Assembly (NCBI RefSeq): GCF_025717555.1
Contig: NZ_JAJIRP010000010.1
Span: forward strand, 1 to 64,000
DNA from: Paucibacter sp. B2R-40
Lineage (GTDB): Bacteria; Pseudomonadota; Gammaproteobacteria; Burkholderiales; Burkholderiaceae_C
Direction of reading: 5' to 3'
Length of the DNA stretch: 64,000 bases
In this document: positions 37,547 to 46,504 of the stretch, piece by piece
How positions within the stretch are numbered: the stretch's first letter is position 1
Layout of the letters: every line of letters begins with the position of its first letter
Made by a program: the position numbers and the translations under genes
The notes under the pieces: model-generated
What the model was told of the DNA's origin: nothing
Database searches by the model: none
Seen by the model: only the letters and a program-made list of their open reading frames with translations

Positions 37547-37561
37547 GCGCATTCTATGCGC
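37547..37561 (-). promoter_or_regulatory. Palindrome around a candidate hupB -10
   Basis: GCGCAT-TCT-ATGCGC is centred on the minus-strand hexamer TAGAAT. It lies about 90 bases upstream of the hupB GTG. A protein binding this palindrome would cover the promoter. Confidence 0.35.
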
Positions 37562-37599
37562 TTTTTGAACCAGCTCGTGGCAAGTGAAAGCCCTGATAC

Positions 37600-37640
37600 A
37601 AAAGCTTGCAGTCGCGCAGCATCAAGCCAAGCGACTGCAA
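37600..37640 (-). terminator. Terminator of pgsA
   Basis: A perfect 10-base-pair stem (TTGCAGTCGC at 37606-37615 with GCGACTGCAA at 37631-37640, 15-base loop) is followed in the minus direction by a short TTTT. It begins 14 bases past the pgsA stop. Confidence 0.55.
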
Positions 37641-37654
37641 AGCCTCCTAACTTT

Positions 37655-38221
37655 CTAGCGCGCCTTTGCCCTGATCTCCGGCAGCGCCTTTTTGAGGTAA
37701 TAAACCATCGACCAAATGGTCAGCACAACGGCCACATACATCATCCCTGTGCCCCATGGTCGGGTATGCAGCAAGCCAAACAAGGTGCCATCAAAGAGCA
37801 GAAATGGAATGGCAATCATTTGCACGGTGGTCTTCAATTTACCCACCATATGAACCGCCACACTGCCCGAGGCACCGATCTGCGCCATCCACTCGCGCAG
37901 TGCCGAAATCGCCAATTCCCGGCCAATGATGACCAAGGCCACCAGCGCGTTCACACGGCCTAGTTCAAGCAGGACCAGCAAAGCCGCACACACCAGAATT
38001 TTGTCCGCGACGGGGTCCAAAAAAGCCCCGAAGGCCGAAGTCTGGTTGAGCTTGCGCGCCAGATAGCCATCAAGCCAATCGGTCAGCGCCACCAGCACAA
38101 ACAAAACCGTTGCGAACAGGTTTTGGGTCGGGGGCGTCAAGTCCAGGTAGAACACCCCGACGATCAAGGGTATGGCTACGATGCGAGCCCAAGTAAAGAG
38201 TGTTGGCAATGTCAGGAACAT
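37655..38221 (-). CDS. pgsA: CDP-diacylglycerol-glycerol-3-phosphate 3-phosphatidyltransferase
   Basis: This inner-membrane enzyme makes phosphatidylglycerol phosphate, the precursor of acidic phospholipids. The 188-residue product carries the CDP-alcohol phosphotransferase motif DGYLARKLNQTSAFG followed by the AFLDPVADK aspartates, and several membrane helices. I chose ATG 38221 (MFLTLPTLFTWARI). CACAAT ends 6 bases before it, suggesting a leaderless mRNA. Confidence 0.96.
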   Translation of the reverse strand: MFLTLPTLFTWARIVAIPLIVGVFYLDLTPPTQNLFATVLFVLVALTDWLDGYLARKLNQTSAFGAFLDPVADKILVCAALLVLLELGRVNALVALVIIGRELAISALREWMAQIGASGSVAVHMVGKLKTTVQMIAIPFLLFDGTLFGLLHTRPWGTGMMYVAVVLTIWSMVYYLKKALPEIRAKAR

Positions 38222-38227
38222 GCGGCG

Positions 38228-38233
38228 ATTGTG
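38228..38233 (-). promoter_or_regulatory. pgsA -10 element close to the ATG
   Basis: On the minus strand, CACAAT ends 6 bases before the pgsA ATG and no ribosome binding site is present. Confidence 0.4.
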
Positions 38234-38308
38234 CACGTCAAAGTGGGGGCACCAGCGCCCGCTCAAGAACAATGTGGCGTGAATGTCGCAAGCGGGGCAG
38301 TCCTGCCC

Positions 38309-38929
38309 TCAGTCCAGCGTCCGGGGCTTGAAACGCCGCTCATCGTTGAACAAAAAAGTCTCGGTGAATTTCCACGGCGAAGGCAGGCGCGACAGGTCGC
38401 CATAGGGTGCGGCACGGTGCAGCGCGTCTATTGCCAGCTGTATGGTGTCTGGCTCTTCATGCGGCTTGCGCAGCACCACGATGCGCTTGATCGAACCGTC
38501 ACGGTTCAAAGTGACTTCGAGGACCGGGATCGCCAGCAAAATTTCCGGCACTTTGCCGATGTAGCTGTGCTGAGGATTGGCCTCCACCAAGCGATGCGCC
38601 GCCTGCAGGCGCAGTTCATCATGGTTGCGCGGCGGCTTCGGAGGCGCCAAGGAAACCGCCGGCTTTTGGGCGGTGTTCGGCGCTCGCGAGCCGGGACCTG
38701 CGGGCGTTGAAGTCGGCTCGGCAGCTGTATTTGCCGGCGCGTTGGCACTGGCCGCTGATGTCGCAGAACCGAGGGCGCGCGGGCTGTCCGAGCAACCCGC
38801 CATCAGCACGATCAAGCCGAGGCCGGCGCTTGCCATCAACGGCCGTGCCAACGCCCCACTTCGGCCAGCCCAGGCGCCCCAAGCCCCGGTTGCAGGCGGA
38901 GTGAAGTTGGGTTTATCAATGCAAGACAC
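38309..38929 (-). CDS. Putative lipoprotein with TonB-like C-terminal region
   Basis: This 206-residue protein has a lipobox (LIVLMAGC, Cys46) after a long basic N-terminus, a Pro/Ala/Thr-rich low-complexity linker (about 48-105), and a C-terminal segment [20 protein letters not shown] that looks like the beta-rich end of TonB-type proteins. Function is unknown. I chose the GTG at 38929 because GAGGAA lies 7 bases upstream and because starting later would remove the positive charges before the lipobox. It overlaps the uvrC 3' end by 14 bases, so the two are likely coupled. Confidence 0.75.
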   Translation of the reverse strand: MSCIDKPNFTPPATGAWGAWAGRSGALARPLMASAGLGLIVLMAGCSDSPRALGSATSAASANAPANTAAEPTSTPAGPGSRAPNTAQKPAVSLAPPKPPRNHDELRLQAAHRLVEANPQHSYIGKVPEILLAIPVLEVTLNRDGSIKRIVVLRKPHEEPDTIQLAIDALHRAAPYGDLSRLPSPWKFTETFLFNDERRFKPRTLD

Positions 38930-40976
38930 GATAGATTTCCTCTGCCAATTCCTTCGAAATGCCCTTGACGGTGGCAATTTCGTCCACGCTGGCCTCGGTC
39001 ACACCCCGCACGCCGCCAAATCTTTGCAGCAACTGTGCGCGCTTCTTCGGACCAATGCCGTCTATATCTTCCAAGCGTGAGCCACCCGTGCGCACTGCTG
39101 CGCGCTTGGCGCGCATGCCGGTGATGGCAAACCGATGCGCCTCGTCGCGAATCTGCGCCACCAACATCAGCGCCGCCGAATCTCGCCCCAGATAGACCTT
39201 GGTCCGGCCATCGGCAAACACCAGCTCTTCGAGCCCCACTTTGCGACCCTCTCCCTTCTCCACGCCTACGATCAGGCTCAGATCCAAGCCCAGCTCCTCG
39301 AACACCTCGCGCGCCATAGACACCTGGCCGCGCCCGCCGTCCACCAACACCAGATCCGGCAAGCGCGCATTACCCATCTGCGCTGCCTCGGCCATTTTGC
39401 TGTAGCGCCTCGTCAAGACCTGACGCATCGCCGCATAGTCATCGCCGCCGGTAATGCCGTCGATGTTGTAGCGCCGGTATTGAGAGCTCTGCATTTGATG
39501 CCCTTCAAACACGACGCAGGACGCCACCGTGGCCTCGCCCGCAGTGTGACTGATGTCGAAGCACTCGATGCGGAAATTCTCCAGTTCCTGCGCCGGCAGG
39601 TCCAAGGCCTCCACCAAAGCGCTCGTGCGCGCCTGCTGCGAGCCCTCTTCCGAGAGCAAACGGGCGAGCGCCAATTCCGCGCCCTTGATGCACATCTCCT
39701 GCCAGATCCGTCGCTGCGCCCTGGGCTGCGCCTGCGTCGTCACCTTGTAGCCGGCCTGCTCACTCAAGATCGCGCAGAGCGACTCATCGACCGCTTCGCT
39801 CACGATGATCAAAGACGGCACATGAGCGTCCAGATAATGCTGGGCCATAAAGGCCTCCAGCACCAAGCGTTCGGCCGATACGCTCTCGGCCTGTTCTTCA
39901 TCGGACAGCAAAACGGCGGTAGCTTCTTCGACATGCTTCGGAAAAAAGGCCCGGTCGCCAAGATGGCGTCCACCGCGCACCATGGCCAGATTCACGCAAG
40001 CCCGGCCGCCGTGGACCTTGGCCGCCAAGATATCGACATCGCGGTCACGCCCGGTGGCGCTGTTCTCATCCACCGACTGCTGCTGCAACACCCGCGCCAA
40101 AGCCGAGATCTGATTGCGTACCTCGGCCGCAGACTCAAACTGCAAGCGTTCGGCAAAAGCCATCATCTGGGCCTGCAAGCCGTCCATCACTTCTTCGGTT
40201 TCGCCCAATAAGAAGCGTTCGGCATTGCTGACGTTGCGGGCGTAGTCCCCACCTTCGGCCCCACTGGTCAGATCAGGCACGCAAGGCCCCGAGCAGCGGC
40301 GGATTTGATACAGCAGGCATGGCCGGCTACGGTTGTTGAAGACGGTGTCTTCGCAGGTGCGCAGCTTGAAGACCTTTTGAATCAGCTGAATCGACTCCTT
40401 GACCGCCCAAGCACTCGGGAAGGGGCCGAAATAGCGATGGCGCCGGTCGACCGCGCCGCGGTAATAGCTGAGCCGAGGGAACTCATGCGCACTGAGCTTC
40501 AGATAGGGGTAGCTTTTGTCATCCCGGAACAAGATATTGAACTTGGGGTTCAAGGTCTTGATCAGATTGTTTTCCAGCAGCAAGGCTTCCGACTCGGTGC
40601 GCACCACCGTCGTTTCGAGCCTTGCAATACGGCCGACCATCAAGCCGATGCGGGTGCCGCCGTGGTCCTTCTGGAAGTAGCTGGAAACGCGTTTTTTCAG
40701 GTGCTTGGCCTTGCCAACATAAAGCACCTGATTCTGCACATCGAAGTAGCGGTAGACGCCCGGCAAACCCGGCAAGGCCGCCACCTCCAGCAGCAGCCGC
40801 GCGCGCCCATCGCTCGCGGCCTGCTCCGCGATGCTGACCTGCTGCGCTTCGGCCGCCTCGACCAGTTTGCGCTCGGCCGTCCACTGGGCCTGCTGCTGGG
40901 CGCCGAGTTCGGCGGCGCTCGCCTTTTCAAGGTCGGACTGCGTCAATTCAGGCTGGATGGGATCGGGGGCTTGCAT
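38916..40976 (-). CDS. uvrC: Excinuclease ABC subunit C
   Basis: UvrC makes both incisions in nucleotide excision repair. The 686-residue protein has the GIY-YIG nuclease domain (from about residue 66, [19 protein letters not shown]), the UvrB-binding UVR motif, the RNase H-like endonuclease with [25 protein letters not shown] and DEAHRFAI, and a tandem HhH end ([14 protein letters not shown]). An Ala/Gln/Glu-rich extension of about 60 residues precedes the GIY-YIG domain, absent from E. coli UvrC (610). CACAAT lies 8 bases before the ATG. It is divergent from earP. Confidence 0.96.
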   Translation of the reverse strand: MQAPDPIQPELTQSDLEKASAAELGAQQQAQWTAERKLVEAAEAQQVSIAEQAASDGRARLLLEVAALPGLPGVYRYFDVQNQVLYVGKAKHLKKRVSSYFQKDHGGTRIGLMVGRIARLETTVVRTESEALLLENNLIKTLNPKFNILFRDDKSYPYLKLSAHEFPRLSYYRGAVDRRHRYFGPFPSAWAVKESIQLIQKVFKLRTCEDTVFNNRSRPCLLYQIRRCSGPCVPDLTSGAEGGDYARNVSNAERFLLGETEEVMDGLQAQMMAFAERLQFESAAEVRNQISALARVLQQQSVDENSATGRDRDVDILAAKVHGGRACVNLAMVRGGRHLGDRAFFPKHVEEATAVLLSDEEQAESVSAERLVLEAFMAQHYLDAHVPSLIIVSEAVDESLCAILSEQAGYKVTTQAQPRAQRRIWQEMCIKGAELALARLLSEEGSQQARTSALVEALDLPAQELENFRIECFDISHTAGEATVASCVVFEGHQMQSSQYRRYNIDGITGGDDYAAMRQVLTRRYSKMAEAAQMGNARLPDLVLVDGGRGQVSMAREVFEELGLDLSLIVGVEKGEGRKVGLEELVFADGRTKVYLGRDSAALMLVAQIRDEAHRFAITGMRAKRAAVRTGGSRLEDIDGIGPKKRAQLLQRFGGVRGVTEASVDEIATVKGISKELAEEIYRVLH

Positions 40977-41010
40977 GGGGCGCGATTGTGCCGCAGCCGA
41001 TAATTCCCCA
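40977..41010. promoter_or_regulatory. Overlapping divergent uvrC/earP promoter region
   Basis: Only 34 bases separate the two start codons. On the minus strand CACAAT (40990 to 40985) precedes uvrC by 8 bases; on the plus strand GATAAT (40999-41004) precedes earP by 6 bases. Each gene's -35 region must lie inside the other gene's coding sequence. Neither gene has a ribosome binding site. Confidence 0.5.
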
Positions 41011-42081
41011 ATGGGACAGCACTGGGACATTTTCTGCCGCGTCATCGACAACTACGGCGACATCGGCGTCAGCTGGCGGCTGGCACGCGACTTGGCCGCG
41101 CGCGCTCAGTCGGTCAGGCTTTGGCTGGACGATGCCAGCGCCCTGCAATGGATGGCCGCTGGCGGCATACCGCCCGGCATCAACGTGCTGCCTTGGGAGC
41201 AAAGTTCGAGCGCAAAGGAGGCCGGCGACGTGGTCATCGAGACCTTCGGCTGCGACCTACCCGAAGCCTTTGTTCGCCGCATGGCGGAGCGCGCCAAACC
41301 GCCGCTGTGGATCAACCTCGAATACCTGAGCGCCGAGCCGTATGTCGAACGCAGCCATGGCCTGAGCTCACCGCAATTCAGCGGGCCCGGCCGCGGCCTG
41401 CACAAGCAGTTTTTCTACCCCGGCTTCAGCGCGCGCACCGGCGGTCTGCTGCGCGAGCCTGGCCTGCTGGCCGAACAAGCTGACTTTGACGCAGATGCTT
41501 GGATGGCGAGCCAGGGCGTGGAGCGGCGGCCCAATGAACGCATCGTCAGCCTGTTTGCCTATGCAAACACCGCCTTGCCGCAGCTGCTGGCGGATCTGGC
41601 CAGCGAGCCCACCTTGCTCTTGGTCTGCCCCGGGGCCGCACGAACCCAAATGCTTGAATTGCAAGCCAGCCAAGCCTTACCGACGGCCGGCTTGCGCTGG
41701 CAGGCCCTGCCCTATCTGAGTCAGGACGGCTATGACCGCCTGCTCTGGACTTGCGACTTGAACTTTGTACGCGGCGAGGACTCCTTTGTGCGCGCCCAAT
41801 GGGCCGGCAAACCCTTCGTGTGGCAAATCTATTTTCAGGACGACGGCGCCCACGCGGCCAAGCTGGAGGCTTTCATGGACCGGTATCTGGCCGGCAGCGA
41901 CGCGCAGTTCGCCCAGCAAACCCGCGCTCTTTGGCGCGGCTGGAACGGCCTGCAAGACTGGCAAGTTGGCCTGTTAGGCCAAGTCGCAGGCTGCGCACAT
42001 GCCCTCCGGTGGCGTGAAGATTTGACGTCTCAAACCGACTTGGTCAGCCAGCTTCTCGGCTTGACGCGCAAATCAAGCTAA
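41011..42081 (+). CDS. earP: Elongation factor P arginine rhamnosyltransferase EarP
   Basis: This 356-residue inverting glycosyltransferase attaches rhamnose from dTDP-rhamnose to Arg32 of EF-P, activating it to rescue polyproline-stalled ribosomes. The catalytic Asp13 and Asp17 fall in [19 protein letters not shown], and the C-terminal nucleotide-sugar site has [21 protein letters not shown]. The start at 41011 aligns with the family start [11 protein letters not shown]. It is directly followed by efp, 199 bases later, the usual pairing. Confidence 0.97.
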   Translation: MGQHWDIFCRVIDNYGDIGVSWRLARDLAARAQSVRLWLDDASALQWMAAGGIPPGINVLPWEQSSSAKEAGDVVIETFGCDLPEAFVRRMAERAKPPLWINLEYLSAEPYVERSHGLSSPQFSGPGRGLHKQFFYPGFSARTGGLLREPGLLAEQADFDADAWMASQGVERRPNERIVSLFAYANTALPQLLADLASEPTLLLVCPGAARTQMLELQASQALPTAGLRWQALPYLSQDGYDRLLWTCDLNFVRGEDSFVRAQWAGKPFVWQIYFQDDGAHAAKLEAFMDRYLAGSDAQFAQQTRALWRGWNGLQDWQVGLLGQVAGCAHALRWREDLTSQTDLVSQLLGLTRKSS

Positions 42082-42280
42082 AATCAGCGGCTTTGCTGCG
42101 CCGTTCGCGTCCATTGAGGGCTGCTGATGGTGTGGGCATGCACCGAGACACCTTGAACCAAGTTGATTTGGACAGACCCTCTGCATTGAATGTCTGCTCC
42201 GGCCTGAAGGCCCAGCCCTCAGACCAGCATTTCAATCGTAAGGTTGCCTCTAAAACTTCCTCCCAAACATCGGAACACTC

Positions 42281-42835
42281 ATGAAGATTGCACAAGAATT
42301 TCGCGCCGGTAACGTGATCATGCACGGCAAGGACCCCATGGTCGTGCTGAAGACCGAGTACAGCCGCGGCGGCCGCAATGCAGCCACTGTGCGCATGAAG
42401 CTCAAAAGCCTGCTGAACAGCTCGGGCACCGAAGTCGTGTTCAAGGCCGACGACAAGCTCGACCAAGTGATGCTGGAAAAGAAGGACTGCACCTACACCT
42501 ACTTCGCTGACCCGATGTATGTGTTCATGGACGAGGAATACAACCAGTTCGAGGTCGAGGCCGAGAACATGGGCGACGCGATCCAGTATCTGGAAGATTC
42601 GATGCCCGTCGAAGTGGTGTTCTACGACGGCAAGGCCATTTCGGTTGAAGTGCCGACCTCGGTGGTGCGCGAAGTCGTTTGGACCGAGCCAGCCGTCAAG
42701 GGCGACACATCAGGCAAGGTCTTGAAGCCTGCCAAGTTGGCCACCGGCTTCGAAATCCCGGTGCCCATCTTCGTTGCCCAAGGCGACAAGATCGAAATCG
42801 ACACACGCACGCACGAGTACCGCAAGCGCGTCTAA
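42281..42835 (+). CDS. efp: Elongation factor P (Arg32 type)
   Basis: This 184-residue translation factor stimulates peptide bonds at polyproline stretches. Residue 32 in the KOW domain is arginine ([12 protein letters not shown]), which is the residue rhamnosylated by EarP, encoded just upstream. Two OB domains follow in the usual order and the protein ends [11 protein letters not shown]. The 199-base gap from earP contains no ORF I can support. A strong bidirectional terminator follows. Confidence 0.98.
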   Translation: MKIAQEFRAGNVIMHGKDPMVVLKTEYSRGGRNAATVRMKLKSLLNSSGTEVVFKADDKLDQVMLEKKDCTYTYFADPMYVFMDEEYNQFEVEAENMGDAIQYLEDSMPVEVVFYDGKAISVEVPTSVVREVVWTEPAVKGDTSGKVLKPAKLATGFEIPVPIFVAQGDKIEIDTRTHEYRKRV

Positions 42836-42858
42836 ACGCTGCTCTCGACCGGCTCGTT

Positions 42859-42890
42859 CAAAAAGGCACCCTCGGGTGCCTTTTTGCTTT
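42859..42890. terminator. Bidirectional terminator between efp and the acetolactate synthase gene
   Basis: AAAAGGCACC and GGTGCCTTTT arms around a short loop, with T-rich tails on both strands, serve efp on the plus strand and the acetolactate synthase-like gene on the minus strand, whose stop is within 40 bases. Confidence 0.9.
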
Positions 42891-42894
42891 TTTT

Positions 42895-44730
42895 TCAGTC
42901 CTCGCTGGCTTGATAAGCCCGGTCCTTGCCCAGCCAGACTTCATGATGGCCGGCGCCGGCCGGGATCATCGGAAAGCAGTTTTCCTCGGCCGCTACCACC
43001 ACGTCGAGGAAGAACGGCTCGTCCGACCGCAGGCATTGATGCAAAGCGGCATCGAGATCCTCGCGCCGCTCGACCCGCGCCGCTCGCCAACCGAAGGCCT
43101 TGGCCAAGGCGACAAAGTCCGGCAAGGCCTCGTTATAGCTATGGCTGTAACGCCCGCCATGGATCAGTTCCTGCCATTGCCGCACCATGCCCATGCGGCC
43201 GTTATTGCACAGCACCAGCTTCACCGCTGTACGGTGCTGAACGGCAGTGGACAACTCCTGGATATTCATCAGCACCGAAGCGTCGCCGCTGACGCAGACG
43301 ACCAATTTGTCCGGGTGCGCGATCTGCGCGCCGATGGCGGCCGGCAGGCCGTAGCCCATGGTGCCGGCCCCGCCCGATGTCAACCAACGCCCCGGGCGCT
43401 CAAACTTGAGATGCTGCGCGGCCCACATCTGATGCTGTCCTACATCGGTGGAGACCACCGCGTCTGTATCCGTGAGTGCCAGTTGCAACTGCCTCATCAA
43501 GGCCTGCGGCAAGATCTGACCCTCGCCCGCGTCCTCAAAACTCAGCGAACGCTCGGCCCGCCAGCGCCCAATGCGCAGCCACCAATCGCTCAAGTCCACC
43601 GCGCGGCAGTCCCGTTCGGCCCACAGTCGCTCCAGGGCCAGCAAGCTGTCCGTGCAGTCGCCCAGCAAGCCGACCTCGGTTTGCACCACCTTGCCGATTG
43701 AGCGGGCATCGATATCCAGGTGAATCACCCGCGCATGCGGGCAAAAACTATCCAGCCGCCCGGTCACGCGGTCATCAAAACGCGCACCGACGCAGACGAT
43801 CAGGTCAGCCTCATGCATGGCCAGATTCGCCTCCAAAGTGCCATGCATGCCCAACATGCCAAGGAATTGCCCATCCGACGCCGGCAAGGCACCCAGACCC
43901 AGCAAGGTCAGCGTGCAAGGCGCTCCGGTCAAATGAACCAAGCGTTTGAAGGACGCACAAGCCAAAGCGCCGGCATTGATCAGACCTCCACCACCATAGA
44001 AGATCGGCCGCCGGGCTTGGCTCAGCAAGGCAATGGCTCGGTTAAGGGGTTCAATATTGCACGCAGGCTTGAACGCCACAAGCTCAGCCTCGTGCATTGT
44101 TTGAGTGACCGGTGCGCCCTGCCCGGCCTGCACGGCCTGCACGGCCTGCCCATGCGCCTCGCTCTTGGCCAACTGCAGGTCTTTTGGAAAATCTACCAAG
44201 ACCGGCCCAGGCCGCCCACCGGCCGCGCAGGCATGGGCTTTGGCCACCACCGTCGCCACCTCGGCGGCCGAGCGGATCTGCACATTCCATTTGGTCACCG
44301 GTTTGGAGATGGCCAGCGCGTCGCATTCCTGAAACGCGTCGGTGCCAATCGAGCCGGTGGCCACCTGCCCGCTAACGCACAGCACCGGCACCGAGTCACA
44401 CAGCGCGTCCAGCAAGCCAGTGGTGGTGTTGCTCATGCCCGGCCCCGAGGTCACGAAGACCACGCCGACGCGACCGCTGCTGCGCGCATAGCCTTCGGCA
44501 GCATGGACAGCGGCCTGCTCATGACGCACCAAAACATGGCGCAAGCGCGGCTCGGCATGCAAGGCGTCGTAGAGCGGCAGTACGGCGCCACCGGGATAGC
44601 CGAAGACGGTGTCCACGCCCAGACGCAAGAGCGTCGCAATCAGGGTTTGCGCGCCATTGAGGTCAGCGACTGACTGGGCCGCTGCAGTGCAGCCTTGAGC
44701 GGAGGGGGGAGTTTCAAGCAAGGTGTCCAT
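42895..44730 (-). CDS. Acetolactate synthase-like ThDP enzyme, large subunit (IlvB/IlvI family)
   Basis: This 611-residue ThDP- and FAD-type enzyme has the glutamate-bearing VLVRHEQAAVHAAEGYAR, the FAD region (GVGARFDDRVTGRLDSF-like, here CVGARFDDRVTGRLDSF), and the ThDP/metal motif GDASVLMNIQELSTAVQ with NNGRMGM. Such enzymes make acetolactate for valine and leucine. No regulatory small subunit is beside it, and it faces an Lrp/AsnC-type gene across a 99-base divergent gap, unlike the usual ilvBNC operon. ATG 44730 was chosen because the codons between 44778 and 44730 look less coding-like; ATG 44778 is the alternative. Confidence 0.9.
   Translation of the reverse strand: MDTLLETPPSAQGCTAAAQSVADLNGAQTLIATLLRLGVDTVFGYPGGAVLPLYDALHAEPRLRHVLVRHEQAAVHAAEGYARSSGRVGVVFVTSGPGMSNTTTGLLDALCDSVPVLCVSGQVATGSIGTDAFQECDALAISKPVTKWNVQIRSAAEVATVVAKAHACAAGGRPGPVLVDFPKDLQLAKSEAHGQAVQAVQAGQGAPVTQTMHEAELVAFKPACNIEPLNRAIALLSQARRPIFYGGGGLINAGALACASFKRLVHLTGAPCTLTLLGLGALPASDGQFLGMLGMHGTLEANLAMHEADLIVCVGARFDDRVTGRLDSFCPHARVIHLDIDARSIGKVVQTEVGLLGDCTDSLLALERLWAERDCRAVDLSDWWLRIGRWRAERSLSFEDAGEGQILPQALMRQLQLALTDTDAVVSTDVGQHQMWAAQHLKFERPGRWLTSGGAGTMGYGLPAAIGAQIAHPDKLVVCVSGDASVLMNIQELSTAVQHRTAVKLVLCNNGRMGMVRQWQELIHGGRYSHSYNEALPDFVALAKAFGWRAARVERREDLDAALHQCLRSDEPFFLDVVVAAEENCFPMIPAGAGHHEVWLGKDRAYQASED
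44124..44150 (-). repeat. Three tandem 9-base units inside the acetolactate synthase gene
   Basis: Three copies of CGGCCTGCA (the last ends in C) encode a short Gln-Ala-Val repeat in frame (QAVQAVQAGQ on the minus strand), in a linker between two domains. Confidence 0.7.
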
Positions 44731-44811
44731 ATCAACACTTTGCCCAAACCGGCTCAGCAAAGGCTGCCGGATTTTCATCCTATTCGTCAAAATTCAGGAA
44801 ATCTTGCTGCG

Positions 44812-44821
44812 AATCTACAAT
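44812..44821. promoter_or_regulatory. Overlapping divergent -10 elements of the Lrp and acetolactate synthase genes
   Basis: On the plus strand TACAAT (44816-44821) ends 8 bases before the lrp ATG. On the minus strand TAGATT (44817 to 44812) shares its first two bases with it. RNA polymerase can use only one at a time, and the Lrp product is the obvious candidate regulator. Confidence 0.45.
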
Positions 44822-44829
44822 GCAACAGC

Positions 44830-45291
44830 ATGAACCTGGACAAATTCGATTTTTCGATTCTGGCTGCACTGCAGCAAGATGCGCGCATCAGCCTGGCCGA
44901 ACTCAGCCAAAAAGTCGGCCTGACCAGCTCGCCCTGCTGGAGCCGGATCAAACGGATGGAGGAAGCCGGCGTGATCGAGGGCTACTCGGTGCGCGTCAAC
45001 GCCGCCAAGATCGGCTTGGCGGACACGGTGATCGTGCAGGTGACACTGGACAATCATTCGGACGAAGCGTTGTTCGAGTTTGGCCAGGCGCTGGAGCAAA
45101 TCCCCGAGGTCTTGGAGGCGTTCTTGGTATCAGGCGACTACGACTACTACGTCCGCATTGCCGTCGCCGACACGCGCGATTACGAGCGCCTGCTGCGCGA
45201 GCGGCTCTACAAAATTCCCGGCATACGCCACAGCAAATCCAGCTTTGTGTTGCGGCAATTGAAGCAAAGCCAATTGCCGCTCAGGCGTTGA
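44830..45291 (+). CDS. Lrp/AsnC-family transcriptional regulator
   Basis: This 153-residue regulator has an N-terminal helix-turn-helix (SLAELSQKVGLTSSPCWSRIKRMEEAGVI, about 18-46) and a RAM ligand-binding domain (VQVTLDNHSDEALFEFGQAL, VSGDYDYYVRIAV). It would sense an amino acid. It is divergent from the acetolactate synthase-like gene, suggesting control of branched-chain synthesis by an amino acid. There is no ribosome binding site, and the TACAAT -10 lies 8 bases before the ATG. Confidence 0.95.
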   Translation: MNLDKFDFSILAALQQDARISLAELSQKVGLTSSPCWSRIKRMEEAGVIEGYSVRVNAAKIGLADTVIVQVTLDNHSDEALFEFGQALEQIPEVLEAFLVSGDYDYYVRIAVADTRDYERLLRERLYKIPGIRHSKSSFVLRQLKQSQLPLRR

Positions 45292-45328
45292 ACCGCTGAA
45301 CCGCTGAAGCGTTATGGGCTGAAGGCCT

Positions 45329-45601
45329 TCAGTGAACTTTGTGTGCGCCTTTGGCCTTGACCTTGGCGTGGCCGCTCTTGGTTTTCACTTTGCCGGACTT
45401 CTTCGCATGCTTGCCACTCTTGGCCGCATGTTTGGAGGTCTTTGATTTTTTGGCCGATGCCGAATGGCCGGCGGTCGAGGCCTTCGCGACGGTCACAGAA
45501 GAGCGCTGCGCCTGCATCACACCCGTCTGACTTGGCAGCGTTTGCGCCAAAGCCAGACTGGACACCAAACCGCACAGAGCCAGGACAATGATTTTCTTCA
45601 T
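45329..45601 (-). CDS. Secreted small Lys/His/Ala-rich protein
   Basis: This 90-residue product has a Sec signal peptide (MKKIIVLALCGLVSSLALAQ, cleavage near 20) and then a low-complexity, highly basic tail of Lys, Ala, Ser, His and Gly with a repeated AKKS/GHAK character. It resembles histone-H1-like C-terminal tails in composition only. It could bind metals, nucleic acid or acidic polymers in the periplasm. I recognise no family. ATG 45601 is chosen as the start of the signal peptide. Confidence 0.7.
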   Translation of the reverse strand: MKKIIVLALCGLVSSLALAQTLPSQTGVMQAQRSSVTVAKASTAGHSASAKKSKTSKHAAKSGKHAKKSGKVKTKSGHAKVKAKGAHKVH

Positions 45602-45676
45602 GGGACTACTTTCAATGACGGAAACAAAAGAACACTCAACAACTCGCGGCGCCAACCAGGGGCAGCAAATTCGAAT

Positions 45677-46504
45677 CTAGACAAAGACACCCGCGCGCAA
45701 CCATTTGGTGGCCACCCATTTTTCGCCCTCGCGCACCGGCGCGCCGCCGTGCAGACTTTGGGTTTGAGGGTGCGGCCGGTCATAGCTGAAGAAGACCGCA
45801 TTGCCTTTGATCGGCGACACGTCGAGTTTAATGTCCGGGAAAATGGTTGCGCCGCCAGCCTGTGGGGTATTGAGGTACATCACCAGCGTGGCAACGCGCT
45901 GGCCGCCGCGCTTCAAAATGTCCGCCGCGCCGTCCATCGCCGGGTCGAAGTAATCATAGTGCGGCAAATACTCGGCGCCGGGGCGGTAACGCAGCACTTG
46001 CAGACCTTCGCCACGGTCAATCGGCCAATTCAGCAGCTTGGCCAGGCGCGACTCAATTTGGCGAATCAAGTCGCTCTCGCCGCGTTCGAAGAACATGCCG
46101 TCACTGGTGCGCGCCGGATTGATCTCGCTGCCGCCCGGCGTGGTCGCAACCGTCTCTGAGCGCGACAAACGCGCGCTCGCCGCCGCCACCATCGCATCGC
46201 ACTCTTCGTCCGACAACAGGCCTCCAAGCACCACCACACATGGCTGGCTGATGGTCAACAAAACCTTGACCTCGCGCCCATCAATCCACAGCGTTGGCTG
46301 ACCGCCGCTCAGATCAAGCGCCGGTACCGGGCTCACATCGGCGCCGACCACAGGCTCGTCCAGCGCTTGCAAGGCCAAGCGCTGCTGCCAACCGCTGCTC
46401 ACCATTGACGCCAGCAGTTGCTCGCGCGAGAACCCCAGCGCCAATTGCTCTTGAATCCAGGTCCGCAACTCGGGACTGATCGCTTGATTTTGCTGCGAAC
46501 TCAT
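45677..46504 (-). CDS. 2-oxoglutarate/Fe(II) dioxygenase, prolyl 4-hydroxylase-like
   Basis: This 275-residue protein has a C-terminal P4Hc domain with the iron ligands H182 and D184 (LPHYDYFDP) and H252 (SLHGGAPV), plus K262 for 2-oxoglutarate (EGEKWVATKW). An N-terminal helical region of about 60 residues precedes it. Bacterial members hydroxylate proline in proteins such as EF-Tu or act on other substrates; the target here is unknown. Its ATG overlaps the upstream yaaA stop in ATGA, which links it to a peroxide-stress gene. Confidence 0.93.
   Translation of the reverse strand: MSSQQNQAISPELRTWIQEQLALGFSREQLLASMVSSGWQQRLALQALDEPVVGADVSPVPALDLSGGQPTLWIDGREVKVLLTISQPCVVVLGGLLSDEECDAMVAAASARLSRSETVATTPGGSEINPARTSDGMFFERGESDLIRQIESRLAKLLNWPIDRGEGLQVLRYRPGAEYLPHYDYFDPAMDGAADILKRGGQRVATLVMYLNTPQAGGATIFPDIKLDVSPIKGNAVFFSYDRPHPQTQSLHGGAPVREGEKWVATKWLRAGVFV

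Noticed and set aside
44124-44150. The 9-base tandem repeats as a CRISPR-like or regulatory array
   Set aside because: Three in-frame units inside a coding linker are simple slippage-type repeats with no spacers.
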